From an uncultured Bacteroidota bacterium (GTDB lineage: Bacteria > Bacteroidota > Bacteroidia > Flavobacteriales > Flavobacteriaceae), in NCBI GenBank assembly GCA_902619855.1, contig CACNGE010000001.1, positions 1 to 64,000 of the forward strand: a stretch of DNA of 64,000 nt, written 5' to 3'. The stretch's first letter is position 1; each line of letters opens with the position of its first letter. Under the pieces are notes generated by a model. The model searched no databases. It was not told the DNA's origin and saw nothing but the letters and a program-made list of their open reading frames with translations. Shown here piece after piece: positions 8,495-16,838 of the stretch. A program made the position numbers and the translations under genes.

Positions 8495-8590
8495 AAACTT
8501 TCTCAAAAAAGTCAGCTTTTGTTTCGAAAATAGCTCAATTGGGTGTACAACTTTATTCCCAGGAATATTTTTTTGGGAATATTTTTTTGC
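8495..8590 (+). repeat. tRNA-like plus terminator repeat, copy C (extended)
   Basis: The same 21-base block as copy B (8495-8515) is followed by GTTTCGAAAATAGCTCAATT (8521-8540), GGGTGTAC and a shortened terminator hairpin (ATTCCCAGGAATA / TTTGGGAATA) with T runs. Copies B and C are direct repeats flanking the two-gene minus-strand operon. Confidence 0.8.
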
Positions 8591-8648
8591 TCACACAAAA
8601 TATAAATCCCATTCATATTTAAACACAGGGTTTTCATAAATTGCGGGG

Positions 8649-10076
8649 ATGAAAACCAATGCAATGAAGAAAATTATATTATTCCTTTTGTTTCCACTAT
8701 TATCTTTTTCTCAAGAAAAAACAATTGAATCTTTTTTTCAACAATACAATTATAATTGTGAAAACTACAATGGAGAAGATCTTTACGAGTTTTTCGGATT
8801 TGACATTGAAGATGATGTAACACCGGCTTTAGAGGCAATTGATTCATTTTGTGAAAATGGTTCAGAGCCAAATAAAAACGAAGCATTCATTATAGCTACC
8901 AATGTGAATGTTAGGAATTTACCCTCTTTAGAAAAAGGTGTTGGAAAAAAATTATTTAAAATAAATAAAACGATCCCTGGATCTATGCAACCTGATGGAG
9001 GCCGCCAAGAGCAAGAATGGATTTGGTTTAAGCCAACCAAAGTTTCAATAATTGATTCTGTTATTAGGGATAATAATCTTTGGTATAAAGTTGTCGGAAA
9101 GAAGCTCTCAAATGAAGAATTGAACAATTTAAAATCTTGGAGTGATTGGAATATTGTAATGGATAGCCTTTATAATTTTAATCCTAATAATGATAAAATC
9201 AGAAAAAATCATTCTCAAGCTAAACAAAAGTTATTAGGTCGTTGGATACACCACAGTCTTGTTCATCGTTTTCCAGAAGACAGTTTTTCAAATAGAGTGA
9301 GATTTTACAATGGAAAATACACAGCACAAAAATCCAAAGAGGACTGGACAGGTGATGAAGTATCAGTTGAATTTGAGGTTATTAATGGTCGTGTGGAGGG
9401 AAAATACCGTTACCAACCGGGACAATATGATGGAGAATCTTGTAAGTTTAGCGGATTTATAGAATCTAACACAAAAATTGAGGGTCAATACTTATGTTTT
9501 GTTGAGGGAAAACTTAGTGATCGGGGTGAACTAAATATTCGAAATATGGATAATAATGCATTTGAAATTTTTGCAAATTCATATGAAAATTCATCAGTAT
9601 TGACTCGGATGGGAACTCAATATTTTAGATATAAATTTGAAAAACCCAAAATATATGAAGATGCAGATAAATATAAAGGAACAGTGTTCAGACCTGGTCA
9701 ATACAAAGTGTTTTTAAAAGAGATTGATGAATATAATGCTGTTTGTTGCCCAGATAATTTTAATACTTATGAAATTATACTAAACATATCAGACCAAATT
9801 AATGGTTTTATTTCAGCAAGATCATGGGGATATCATGGTTTGGAAGGTAAGTTTTTGGATGCTAAAATAAAGAATAAGAACACTATTGAATTTACTTTAT
9901 CATATTCTGATGAGGGTTTTCACTATAAAGCTCCTAACTATACTATTGAAATTCTTGATGATAAGACTTTAAAATATACAAGTGATGGGAGATATTTTTA
10001 CTTCAACTCAGATAAAGGCAGAAATGAATTGGTTTTTAATTATACATTTACACCAAAGCCTAGCTCAGAAAAATGA
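8649..10076 (+). CDS. Exported protein with bacterial SH3-like domain
   Basis: This protein of up to 475 residues may start at the ATG at 8649 or, more simply, at 8664 (MKKIILFLLFPLLSFSQ signal peptide). Residues about 80-150 look like a bacterial SH3 domain: NVNVRNLPSLEKGVG, then ending with NNLWYKVVGKK. The rest, some 320 residues, is rich in aromatic and charged residues with beta-strand character. It contains a lipocalin-like stretch of alternating strands (GRWIHHSL... EVSVEFEVINGRVEGKY), but I recognise no family. There is no sorting domain or lipobox, so it is probably periplasmic. It is AT-rich and begins shortly after repeat copy C. Confidence 0.7.
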   Translation: MKTNAMKKIILFLLFPLLSFSQEKTIESFFQQYNYNCENYNGEDLYEFFGFDIEDDVTPALEAIDSFCENGSEPNKNEAFIIATNVNVRNLPSLEKGVGKKLFKINKTIPGSMQPDGGRQEQEWIWFKPTKVSIIDSVIRDNNLWYKVVGKKLSNEELNNLKSWSDWNIVMDSLYNFNPNNDKIRKNHSQAKQKLLGRWIHHSLVHRFPEDSFSNRVRFYNGKYTAQKSKEDWTGDEVSVEFEVINGRVEGKYRYQPGQYDGESCKFSGFIESNTKIEGQYLCFVEGKLSDRGELNIRNMDNNAFEIFANSYENSSVLTRMGTQYFRYKFEKPKIYEDADKYKGTVFRPGQYKVFLKEIDEYNAVCCPDNFNTYEIILNISDQINGFISARSWGYHGLEGKFLDAKIKNKNTIEFTLSYSDEGFHYKAPNYTIEILDDKTLKYTSDGRYFYFNSDKGRNELVFNYTFTPKPSSEK

Positions 10077-10218
10077 GCCTATAATTTAGTTTCAAACTTT
10101 ATTTTTCTTCTTAATTAGCTTTAAATTTCAATTCTGGCATTGTTATTGGAATTAACCTTCATAACCGCTTCAGTTTTATATTCCATGACTATAAAATTGA
10201 ACTTTAAATTTTTTGATT

Positions 10219-10704
10219 ATGAAAACTTTTAATTTTTTTATTTCTGCGTTGACAATTATTTTCTTTTTTGGGTGTGGTTCAAAAATGAATTACACTTCTC
10301 TAAATGAGTCCAAAGAATTAAAAATGCCATTTAACAAAAAAGATTATGTGGATACAGAAAGTATTTTCTATTCTATACAATCTACTAGGGGGACTGGTGC
10401 AAAGTCCGGTATCGCTAAAATGAATACCCTTAAGGCTAAAAGTGATCTAACATTAAAAATTAACTCTCTCATTAATAGTAAGGTCACAAATCTAGGTCGA
10501 GGAAGTGACAATAGTTCATTTAACAATCAATTTACAAGTATTTCAGAAAGTGAAGTGAAAAGTTATATTGAACAACTTAAACTCGTTGATGAGAAGTGGT
10601 ATGTGGTTGGCAATAATTCATATGGTAAAGAAGAATTTGAACTCTGGCAAGTATATAGTGTAGCTGTAAACAATGTTTCTAATATAGCAATGCTTAACAA
10701 TTAA
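10219..10704 (+). CDS. Lipoprotein, LPP20/FlgO-like (tentative)
   Basis: This 161-residue lipoprotein starts at ATG 10219 and has a signal ending FFFGC, with the lipobox cysteine at about residue 20. The mature part has a long helix (MNTLKAKSDLTLKINSLINS) followed by strands ending ELWQVYSVAV. This order recalls LPP20/FlgO-type lipoproteins, but the similarity is weak. It lies 11 bases before the next lipoprotein gene, whose N-terminal domain has the same plan, so they are probably co-transcribed. It is AT-rich and inside the accessory zone. The function is unknown. Confidence 0.68.
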   Translation: MKTFNFFISALTIIFFFGCGSKMNYTSLNESKELKMPFNKKDYVDTESIFYSIQSTRGTGAKSGIAKMNTLKAKSDLTLKINSLINSKVTNLGRGSDNSSFNNQFTSISESEVKSYIEQLKLVDEKWYVVGNNSYGKEEFELWQVYSVAVNNVSNIAMLNN

Positions 10705-10715
10705 AATCCATTGCT

Positions 10716-12215
10716 ATGTTTAGGTTATGCTACATTATTGTATGTATTGCATTTCCTTTAAGTTTTTTGTCTTGCTCTTCAGCTAATCTTCAAATTTCTG
10801 ATTGTGAAATCAATCAAGAGACTAACTTCTTTGTTATAGAAGAAATTAATAAATCTGAAATTGATAATCTTTCTGGAAAGAGATTAGCTGAGTTGAAGAC
10901 AAAGCTTATTGTTCAAATCAATACGTCGTTGACTTCAAAATCTCAGCTTATTCAATCTGTTGAGGGTGAAATATCTCAAGAACAGTTTCTTGTTACTACA
11001 ACAAGTGAATCATTTGGAGATTTAACAAACCCCACGGTATCGTTTTGCCAAAAGGGTAAAACTCGATTTGTTACTTTGAGTGTAGATAAAGAGAAATTTT
11101 TAAATAAAATTAGATTAACTCTTTTGAATAAAATTGATGTCACAGAAAGCATGATGTCATCCTTTTTAGAATCATATAATGATGAGAAGTATTCATTTAA
11201 TAAGAAAAAACTTGAACAGTTTGAAAATGAAATTATTCAAATTGAGTCTTTAAATCGAATTTTAATTTCTAATCCTAGACTTTTTAAAGATGATTATAAA
11301 ACTCAAAAAGTAATAGAAATTAAATCTATGTTTAATGAGCTCTCAAAATTAGTTGACTCTTTTGATAGAGAGATGAGGGAAATTGATGAACTAATTGCCC
11401 AGAAAAACTATAAATCAGCTTATCAAAAGATTAGTTCATTGAATGATCTTTATGATTCAAATTCTAATATTGGAAAACAAATAAGTGCTAAGAAATCTAA
11501 AATTAAAGATTTTATTAAGAATTTTTGGTCTGCTAATTACAGGATGTTTCATAAATACGTTTTTGAGGGGAAATTTAATTACGCAAGAGAAAATGTTCTC
11601 GTGTTGTGGATGCTAACAATTAATGACTCTTTACACAGTGAGTATAAGAAAATTAAAGGCACATACATTAAAGAGTTAGTTAAGTTTGAAACAAATAGAT
11701 TGATGAATGGGAAAACCAAAAAAAGTGAAATTACATTTGGTATTGATATTTCTAGCCACGATGGGGCTACAAATTTTAGTTTAGATAGATCAATACCTAT
11801 TTTATCATTTGGATTGACACACAATTTTTTAGTCAATCCTAGGATTGGAGTTATTGCTAAATTTAAACATAATACAAATTCAAACCTTGGTTTTGAAGAG
11901 ATTAGCAGAGATTTTAACAACCCATTTAATGAGATATGTGGAGGAATTCTAGTTGGACCATTAGAAATTAATTTCGGGAAAGTTTTGGACTATGATTTCA
12001 CTTCTTTAGAAACAAAATACTCAATTTTTAGAGGAGATAAAAAAGGATTGAAAAACTATATTCAATTACATGTGGGGTTTAATTATCTACACTTTGTCAA
12101 CAATGTTAAATTAAATCAATTTAGTGTTTCAACAGGTTTGAATTACAATTTTAGATTTAATAGAAGACTAAATAAGAAGGAAAAAAAGTACATCGCTAGT
12201 TTACACAAGTTTTAA
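10716..12215 (+). CDS. Lipoprotein with helical stalk and C-terminal barrel-like region
   Basis: This 499-residue protein has a lipobox (SFLSC, cysteine near residue 20). Residues 25-130 have an LPP20-like arrangement similar to the preceding gene product. Residues 150-250 are strongly helical and charged (KKKLEQFENEIIQIE, REMREIDELIAQK), a probable coiled coil. Residues 335-490 alternate hydrophobic and polar residues with repeated G-x-N-Y patterns (HVGFNYLHF, STGLNYNF), as in outer-membrane beta-hairpins. Joining a lipid anchor, a stalk and a barrel-like end in one chain is unusual. No known family was recognised. It is second in the operon with the 161-residue lipoprotein. Confidence 0.68.
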   Translation: MFRLCYIIVCIAFPLSFLSCSSANLQISDCEINQETNFFVIEEINKSEIDNLSGKRLAELKTKLIVQINTSLTSKSQLIQSVEGEISQEQFLVTTTSESFGDLTNPTVSFCQKGKTRFVTLSVDKEKFLNKIRLTLLNKIDVTESMMSSFLESYNDEKYSFNKKKLEQFENEIIQIESLNRILISNPRLFKDDYKTQKVIEIKSMFNELSKLVDSFDREMREIDELIAQKNYKSAYQKISSLNDLYDSNSNIGKQISAKKSKIKDFIKNFWSANYRMFHKYVFEGKFNYARENVLVLWMLTINDSLHSEYKKIKGTYIKELVKFETNRLMNGKTKKSEITFGIDISSHDGATNFSLDRSIPILSFGLTHNFLVNPRIGVIAKFKHNTNSNLGFEEISRDFNNPFNEICGGILVGPLEINFGKVLDYDFTSLETKYSIFRGDKKGLKNYIQLHVGFNYLHFVNNVKLNQFSVSTGLNYNFRFNRRLNKKEKKYIASLHKF

Positions 12216-12336
12216 ATGTAGAATTGTCAATCTCATTTAATGCAGGGGCTTTTTATTTTTTGAAATTAAAAACTATATCAATTTTAACTTTGGTAATATT
12301 AGTTATTTAATAAAACTGTTTAAGAATCTGATGATT

Positions 12337-12408
12337 GGTTTAGAAAATAGCTCAATAGAGTATACGATTATCCTCAAAAATAATTTTTTGTTTTTGTGGT
12401 TTTTTTTG
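12337..12408 (+). repeat. tRNA-like plus terminator repeat, copy D (degenerate)
   Basis: GGTTTAGAAAATAGCTCAAT, then AGAGTATACGATTATCC and a decayed hairpin ending in a T run. It is clearly related to copies B and C but more diverged. It marks the right border of the AT-rich accessory zone. The rest of 12216-12456 shows nothing else recognisable. Confidence 0.7.
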
Positions 12409-12456
12409 ATTTAAAACGAAGTTGAATAAGCTGCCGAATTTTTTTAATTTAGTTGC

Positions 12457-13839
12457 ATGAAAAATTTATTCTTTGCCCCTTTCTTACTAATACTAGGTGT
12501 TGGCTTAAACGCTCAAATCAGTGTAAACGATAGTCAAATTAAAGATTTGCTAGACCCTATTGATTTGCAAGATGCCGTTTCGAAATCATACCTGTTAGAC
12601 CATATAAATCAGTTACAAGCACAAATCAAATATTTGCAGAAAAACATAAGTGTACCGCCTGCGAATGAATGTATTGATGGAAATGCCGGTGAGTATGAAT
12701 GTTTGGGTATTGACCTCATGTCTACAGTAAGCCTAGAGCAACTTGACGCCGCCGCAGCAAACGACTGTTGGGGCTGGAGTGACACACTAACTGGAAGAGA
12801 ATACGCTATAATAGGCCTTGATAATGGAACAGCGTTTATTGATATTACAATTCCTAATTCCCCAGTCATAATTGGAAAACTACCGACACAAACGCTTGCT
12901 AGTATTTGGCGTGACATAAAGGTTTTTGGAAATCATGCCTATATCGTCTCCGAGGCAGACAATCATGGCATGCAAGTTTTTGATCTCACTCATTTAAGAG
13001 ATACCACAACTTATACGGTTTTTTCTGCCGACAGTCATTATGATGGATTTGGGAATGCGCATAATATTGCGATCAACGAAGACTCTGGTTATGCCTATGC
13101 TGTGGGGACTCAAACATATAATGGGGGTGCTCATTTCATTGATATCACTAACCCTGATAATCCAACCAGTGCTGGGGGGTATGACGAAAAAGGCTATTCT
13201 CATGATGCAATGATTGTTACATACAATGGCCCTGATCTCGACTATAAGGGTAAGGAAATTTATATTGGATCCAATGAAGATGAAGTCGTCATAGTGGATG
13301 TTACTGATAAATCAAACCCGACCTTTATTTCAAGCATACAATACAGCTCAACCCAGTATACCCATCAGGGATGGTTGACAGAAGACCATAAATACTTCCT
13401 TGTTGGGGATGAGTTGGATGAGGTTCAATATGGTATCAACGCAAGAACGATTATTTTGGATTTTTCTGATTTAGATGAGCCAGTGAATCATGTTGAATAT
13501 ATATCTCCAAACGCAGTAGTCGATCACAATGGCTATGTTGTTGGTGACTTATTTTATTTGGCAAGCTACACAGGGGGCCTTCGTATTTTAGGCCTGGAAA
13601 ACATTGAATCAAAAGAAGTTACAGAGAAATATTATTTTGACACTCATATTGGACATGAGACTCAATCAGCTAGAAAACCAGTTATCATTGGATTTGACGA
13701 TGATCATGACAACCCCAGAAAGGGCAATGAAGATTTGTTCAATGGTGCTTGGAGCGTATATCCTTTTTTAAAAAGCGGCAACTTAATTGTTAGTGACATT
13801 AATAAAGGGCTTTTTGTGTTAAAAGTAGATACTTTGTGA
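12457..13839 (+). CDS. Choice-of-anchor B family beta-propeller protein
   Basis: This 460-residue exported protein has signal MKNLFFAPFLLILGVGLNAQ. Residues 28-65 form a short stalk (DPIDLQDAVSKSYLLDHINQ followed by LQAQIKYLQ) of the kind found before coiled coils in fibre-like proteins. The remainder is a beta-propeller of LVIVD-type repeats (AFIDITIPNSPVIIG, HFIDITNPDNPTSAGG, VVIVDVTDKSNPTFIS), the hallmark of the choice-of-anchor B family. It ends in the propeller (GLFVLKVDTL), so no T9SS sorting domain or other anchor is present, although family members often carry one. The ligand and function are unknown. It begins 48 bases after repeat copy D. Confidence 0.85.
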   Translation: MKNLFFAPFLLILGVGLNAQISVNDSQIKDLLDPIDLQDAVSKSYLLDHINQLQAQIKYLQKNISVPPANECIDGNAGEYECLGIDLMSTVSLEQLDAAAANDCWGWSDTLTGREYAIIGLDNGTAFIDITIPNSPVIIGKLPTQTLASIWRDIKVFGNHAYIVSEADNHGMQVFDLTHLRDTTTYTVFSADSHYDGFGNAHNIAINEDSGYAYAVGTQTYNGGAHFIDITNPDNPTSAGGYDEKGYSHDAMIVTYNGPDLDYKGKEIYIGSNEDEVVIVDVTDKSNPTFISSIQYSSTQYTHQGWLTEDHKYFLVGDELDEVQYGINARTIILDFSDLDEPVNHVEYISPNAVVDHNGYVVGDLFYLASYTGGLRILGLENIESKEVTEKYYFDTHIGHETQSARKPVIIGFDDDHDNPRKGNEDLFNGAWSVYPFLKSGNLIVSDINKGLFVLKVDTL

Positions 13840-13977
13840 GGTGACAAAATCGTTGGAGGTTCAAATGTTATGAGCACTTGTTTCTTTGGTAAATGTTAAT
13901 TAATAATTAAGTTATTAAAATTTAGCTCAACTAATCTTGATTTTAATTAGATTTAAAAAAATTTAAATAATTAAATT

Positions 13978-15687
13978 ATGAATAAACTCTACAATTTAAC
14001 ATTAGCTTTATTTCTAACTGGTTTTTGTTATGGACAAACAGTATTTATAAATGAAATTCACTATGATGACGCTAGCAGTGATTCAGGCGAGGGTGTCGAG
14101 ATTGCCGGTCCCTCAGGTACTGATTTAACTAACTACACAATTACTGCCTATAACGGAGGAAATAATGAATCATATAAAACTTTGTCATTGACTGGAGTAA
14201 TACCTGACTTAGGGAGTTCTGGGTATGGAACTATATTTTTTCCCATATCAGGACTTCAAAATGGTGCTCCTGATGGACTTGCGCTTGACAACGCAGGAAC
14301 TCTAATTCAGTTTTTGAGTTACGAAGGATCACCGTTTACAGCCTCTGGCGGACCTGCTGATGGGATAACTTCTACAGATATTGGTGTGGCTGAAACAGGC
14401 ACAACTCCTGACGGACATTCCTTACAACTTAAAGGGACGGGTACTACTTATGAAAATTTTACTTGGGATGGTCCAAAAGCTAATACTTATGATGCAATTA
14501 ATACTGATCAAATTTTTCAAGCTCTAGTGGATCCAACAATAACAATTTCAGTGACTTCCATTTCTGGTCTTGCATATGTTTCAGGGAATAGTTCAATTGT
14601 TTCTGAATCTTTTAGTGTTAGTGGATTAAACTTGAATGAAGGAATTACCATATCTGTACCTCAAGGATTTGAGGCTTCAGAAGATGATACAACATTTTCG
14701 AATGCTGATATTGTTCTTCCGGCTTCCAGCGGTTCTGTATCAACTACTCAAATTTATGTAAAATTATCTTCTGGTCAACAAGAAGGTGATTATTCAGGGT
14801 CCTTAAATATTAATTCAACGGGTTTAAGTGAAAGTGTAACAATTTCTGGACAAGTGTATCCAGATTCATTTGTTAGTAATTTATCTCAAGACTTGTTTAT
14901 AAGTGAATATGCTGAAGGTAGTAGCAGTAATAAATACATTGAAATATACAATCCTACTGCCCAAACTATTGATTTATCTTCATACGCAATTGCTTCTGTG
15001 TCAAACGACCCTACAATTATTGGATGGCATGAAAGTTTTAATACATTTACGGAAGACGCAACAATATCCTCTGGCGAAACATATGTATGGGCTAACTCAG
15101 GTTCAAACGCAACCATTTTAGCTGTAGCTACAGCCCCAACAGGTGAAACTGGAACAGCTTATTTCAATGGTGATGACGGTTATGCGCTTGTTAAAGGCAC
15201 CGAGACTTCATATGTGGTTTTGGATATTATTGGAGATTTCAATGGAGATCCGGGTAGTGGATGGGATGTTGCTGGAGTAAGTAGCGCTACAAAAGATAAA
15301 ACACTTGTTAGAAGGGATTTCGTTACAAAAGGAAATAACAATTGGTCCTCTAGTGCTGGAACGAATTCATCAGATTCTGAATGGGTAGTACTAGACAAAG
15401 ATGATTTCAGTTTTGTTGGGTCTCATCCTCATACAGATGCAACACTATCAATTTTTGGTTTTGAAAATCAACGTGTTAAGGTATATCCTAATCCAGTTGA
15501 AGTGTTACTTAACTTCTCAGGTTTAACGTCACCTGTTCAAGCAACTGTATTTGATATGCTTGGAAAACGTCAGCTTCAAAGTGAAGTGATAAACAGCCTA
15601 GATGTTAGCTCATTAAAATCTGGGTTATATATGGTTGAGATTAAAAATGAAAACAGCGCTAAAGTGTTTAATATCCTTAAGAAATAA
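13978..15687 (+). CDS. Lamin-tail-domain protein with T9SS sorting domain
   Basis: This 569-residue secreted protein has signal MNKLYNLTLALFLTGFCYGQ. It contains two lamin-tail (LTD) domains: VFINEIHYDDASSDSGEGVE near residue 21, and LFISEYAEGSSSNKYIEIYN near residue 305. Between them is a beta-sandwich region (residues 190-295). The last 75 residues, VKVYPNPVEVLLNFSG to AKVFNILKK, are a type A T9SS sorting domain. LTD domains often accompany secreted nucleases and phosphatases in this phylum. The neighbouring EEP hydrolase, TonB receptor and endonuclease I suggest a role in the same cluster, perhaps binding. No catalytic motif is visible. Confidence 0.88.
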   Translation: MNKLYNLTLALFLTGFCYGQTVFINEIHYDDASSDSGEGVEIAGPSGTDLTNYTITAYNGGNNESYKTLSLTGVIPDLGSSGYGTIFFPISGLQNGAPDGLALDNAGTLIQFLSYEGSPFTASGGPADGITSTDIGVAETGTTPDGHSLQLKGTGTTYENFTWDGPKANTYDAINTDQIFQALVDPTITISVTSISGLAYVSGNSSIVSESFSVSGLNLNEGITISVPQGFEASEDDTTFSNADIVLPASSGSVSTTQIYVKLSSGQQEGDYSGSLNINSTGLSESVTISGQVYPDSFVSNLSQDLFISEYAEGSSSNKYIEIYNPTAQTIDLSSYAIASVSNDPTIIGWHESFNTFTEDATISSGETYVWANSGSNATILAVATAPTGETGTAYFNGDDGYALVKGTETSYVVLDIIGDFNGDPGSGWDVAGVSSATKDKTLVRRDFVTKGNNNWSSSAGTNSSDSEWVVLDKDDFSFVGSHPHTDATLSIFGFENQRVKVYPNPVEVLLNFSGLTSPVQATVFDMLGKRQLQSEVINSLDVSSLKSGLYMVEIKNENSAKVFNILKK

Positions 15688-15710
15688 ATAACTTTTTCTA
15701 ATAATTTAAA

Positions 15711-15738
15711 AAGCGGAACTTGTGTTCCGCTTTTTTTT
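15711..15738. terminator. Bidirectional terminator between the LTD and EEP genes
   Basis: AAGCGGAAC (15711-15719) pairs with GTTCCGCTT (15724-15732) around a TTGT loop. A-rich and T-rich flanks serve both convergent genes. Confidence 0.88.
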
Positions 15739-16777
15739 ATTGCTTTTTAATAAGTAAAGCGTAAACAGGGAAGTGATCGCTATAACCTCCAGTAAATTTA
15801 CCACCTGCAAAACTCCTAAAAGGATAGCCTTTATAGCGCCCTTTTTTATTGTAGAGATAACTTGGGTTAAATATTCCTGCTTTCCAAAAATACCAGTTGG
15901 TATCACTTTCGCCTAGTAGGCTAGGGCTCACATGGACTTGGTCCAATACGTTCCACTTGTCGCGATAGCAGCTAGTACCAATTCCTTTTTTATAAAAGGA
16001 CATCATGGGGTTGTAAAAAATACTGTTTTCCGATACTTCGTCTCGTTCACCAACAGCACCCAAAACATCCTCAACACTTTTATTATTGGGGTCATCATTA
16101 AAATCACCCATATTGATGATTTTGGCATTTGGGTTTATGGCACGAATCGAATCAACTGTCTTTCTGTTTAGTTCACCAGCTGCAATGCGCTTTGGCTCGC
16201 TTGTCGCTTGACCACCACTGCGTGAAGGCCAGTGATGAACAATCAAATAAATGAGCTCGTTGTCAAGTAATCCCGACACAACCAACTGGTCTCTTGTGAA
16301 GTCTCGATCACCACCAGAATCAAAGAGAGAAAGAAAATGTGTTTTAGCTCTCAGAAGAGTAAACTTACTTTTCCTATACAACAAGCAAACATCGATACCA
16401 CGTTCGTCAGGCGATTCAAAATGAGCAATCCCATAATTATATTTTTTAAGCTGTGGCGTTTCTACGAGTCGCTCAACCACATAGCGATTTTCAACTTCAG
16501 AAAGGCCAATGACAGCAGGAGGTCCCCCTGTCAGTTCTCGTGCCACATCAGCGATAACAATTGCAGTGTTGGTTAGCTTCTTTTCAAAAATATCTTCTGT
16601 CCAGCGATCACGTCCTTCTGGCGTGCGATCATCGTCTCTAGTTTCTGGATCGTCATAATGATCAAAAAGGTTTTCAACGTTGTAAAACGCAATGGTTTCA
16701 ACGGCATATGTTTGAATTTGCGATCTAGTGTAGAAAAGCGCAAAAAAGAGTAGAATAATTGTTAATGTTTTTTTCAT
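15737..16777 (-). CDS. Secreted endonuclease/exonuclease/phosphatase family hydrolase
   Basis: This 346-residue exported enzyme has signal MKKTLTIILLFFALFYTRSQ and belongs to the EEP (DNase I-like) fold. The catalytic landmarks are in order: AFYNVENLFD (N33, E35-N36), GLSEVEN (metal-binding Glu), VHHWPSRSGG (catalytic His), NMGDFNDDP (Asp-x-Asn) and YSDHFPV (Asp-His). It cleaves phosphodiester or phosphomonoester bonds; the exact substrate is open. It is divergent from the TonB receptor gene with 61 bases between starts, and lies in a cluster with endonuclease I, which points to nucleic acid or nucleotide degradation outside the cytoplasm. Confidence 0.92.
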   Translation of the reverse strand: MKKTLTIILLFFALFYTRSQIQTYAVETIAFYNVENLFDHYDDPETRDDDRTPEGRDRWTEDIFEKKLTNTAIVIADVARELTGGPPAVIGLSEVENRYVVERLVETPQLKKYNYGIAHFESPDERGIDVCLLYRKSKFTLLRAKTHFLSLFDSGGDRDFTRDQLVVSGLLDNELIYLIVHHWPSRSGGQATSEPKRIAAGELNRKTVDSIRAINPNAKIINMGDFNDDPNNKSVEDVLGAVGERDEVSENSIFYNPMMSFYKKGIGTSCYRDKWNVLDQVHVSPSLLGESDTNWYFWKAGIFNPSYLYNKKGRYKGYPFRSFAGGKFTGGYSDHFPVYALLIKKQ

Positions 16778-16838
16778 AATTATTATTCAATTTTAACTAA
16801 AATAAATCTAAATTGCTAAAAAATAAAAAATCATTTTT

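Noticed and set aside
4500-12456. Prophage or integrative element with integrase in the accessory zone
   Set aside because: No integrase, transposase, terminase or other phage or conjugation gene was found; only the tRNA-derived repeats hint at mobility.
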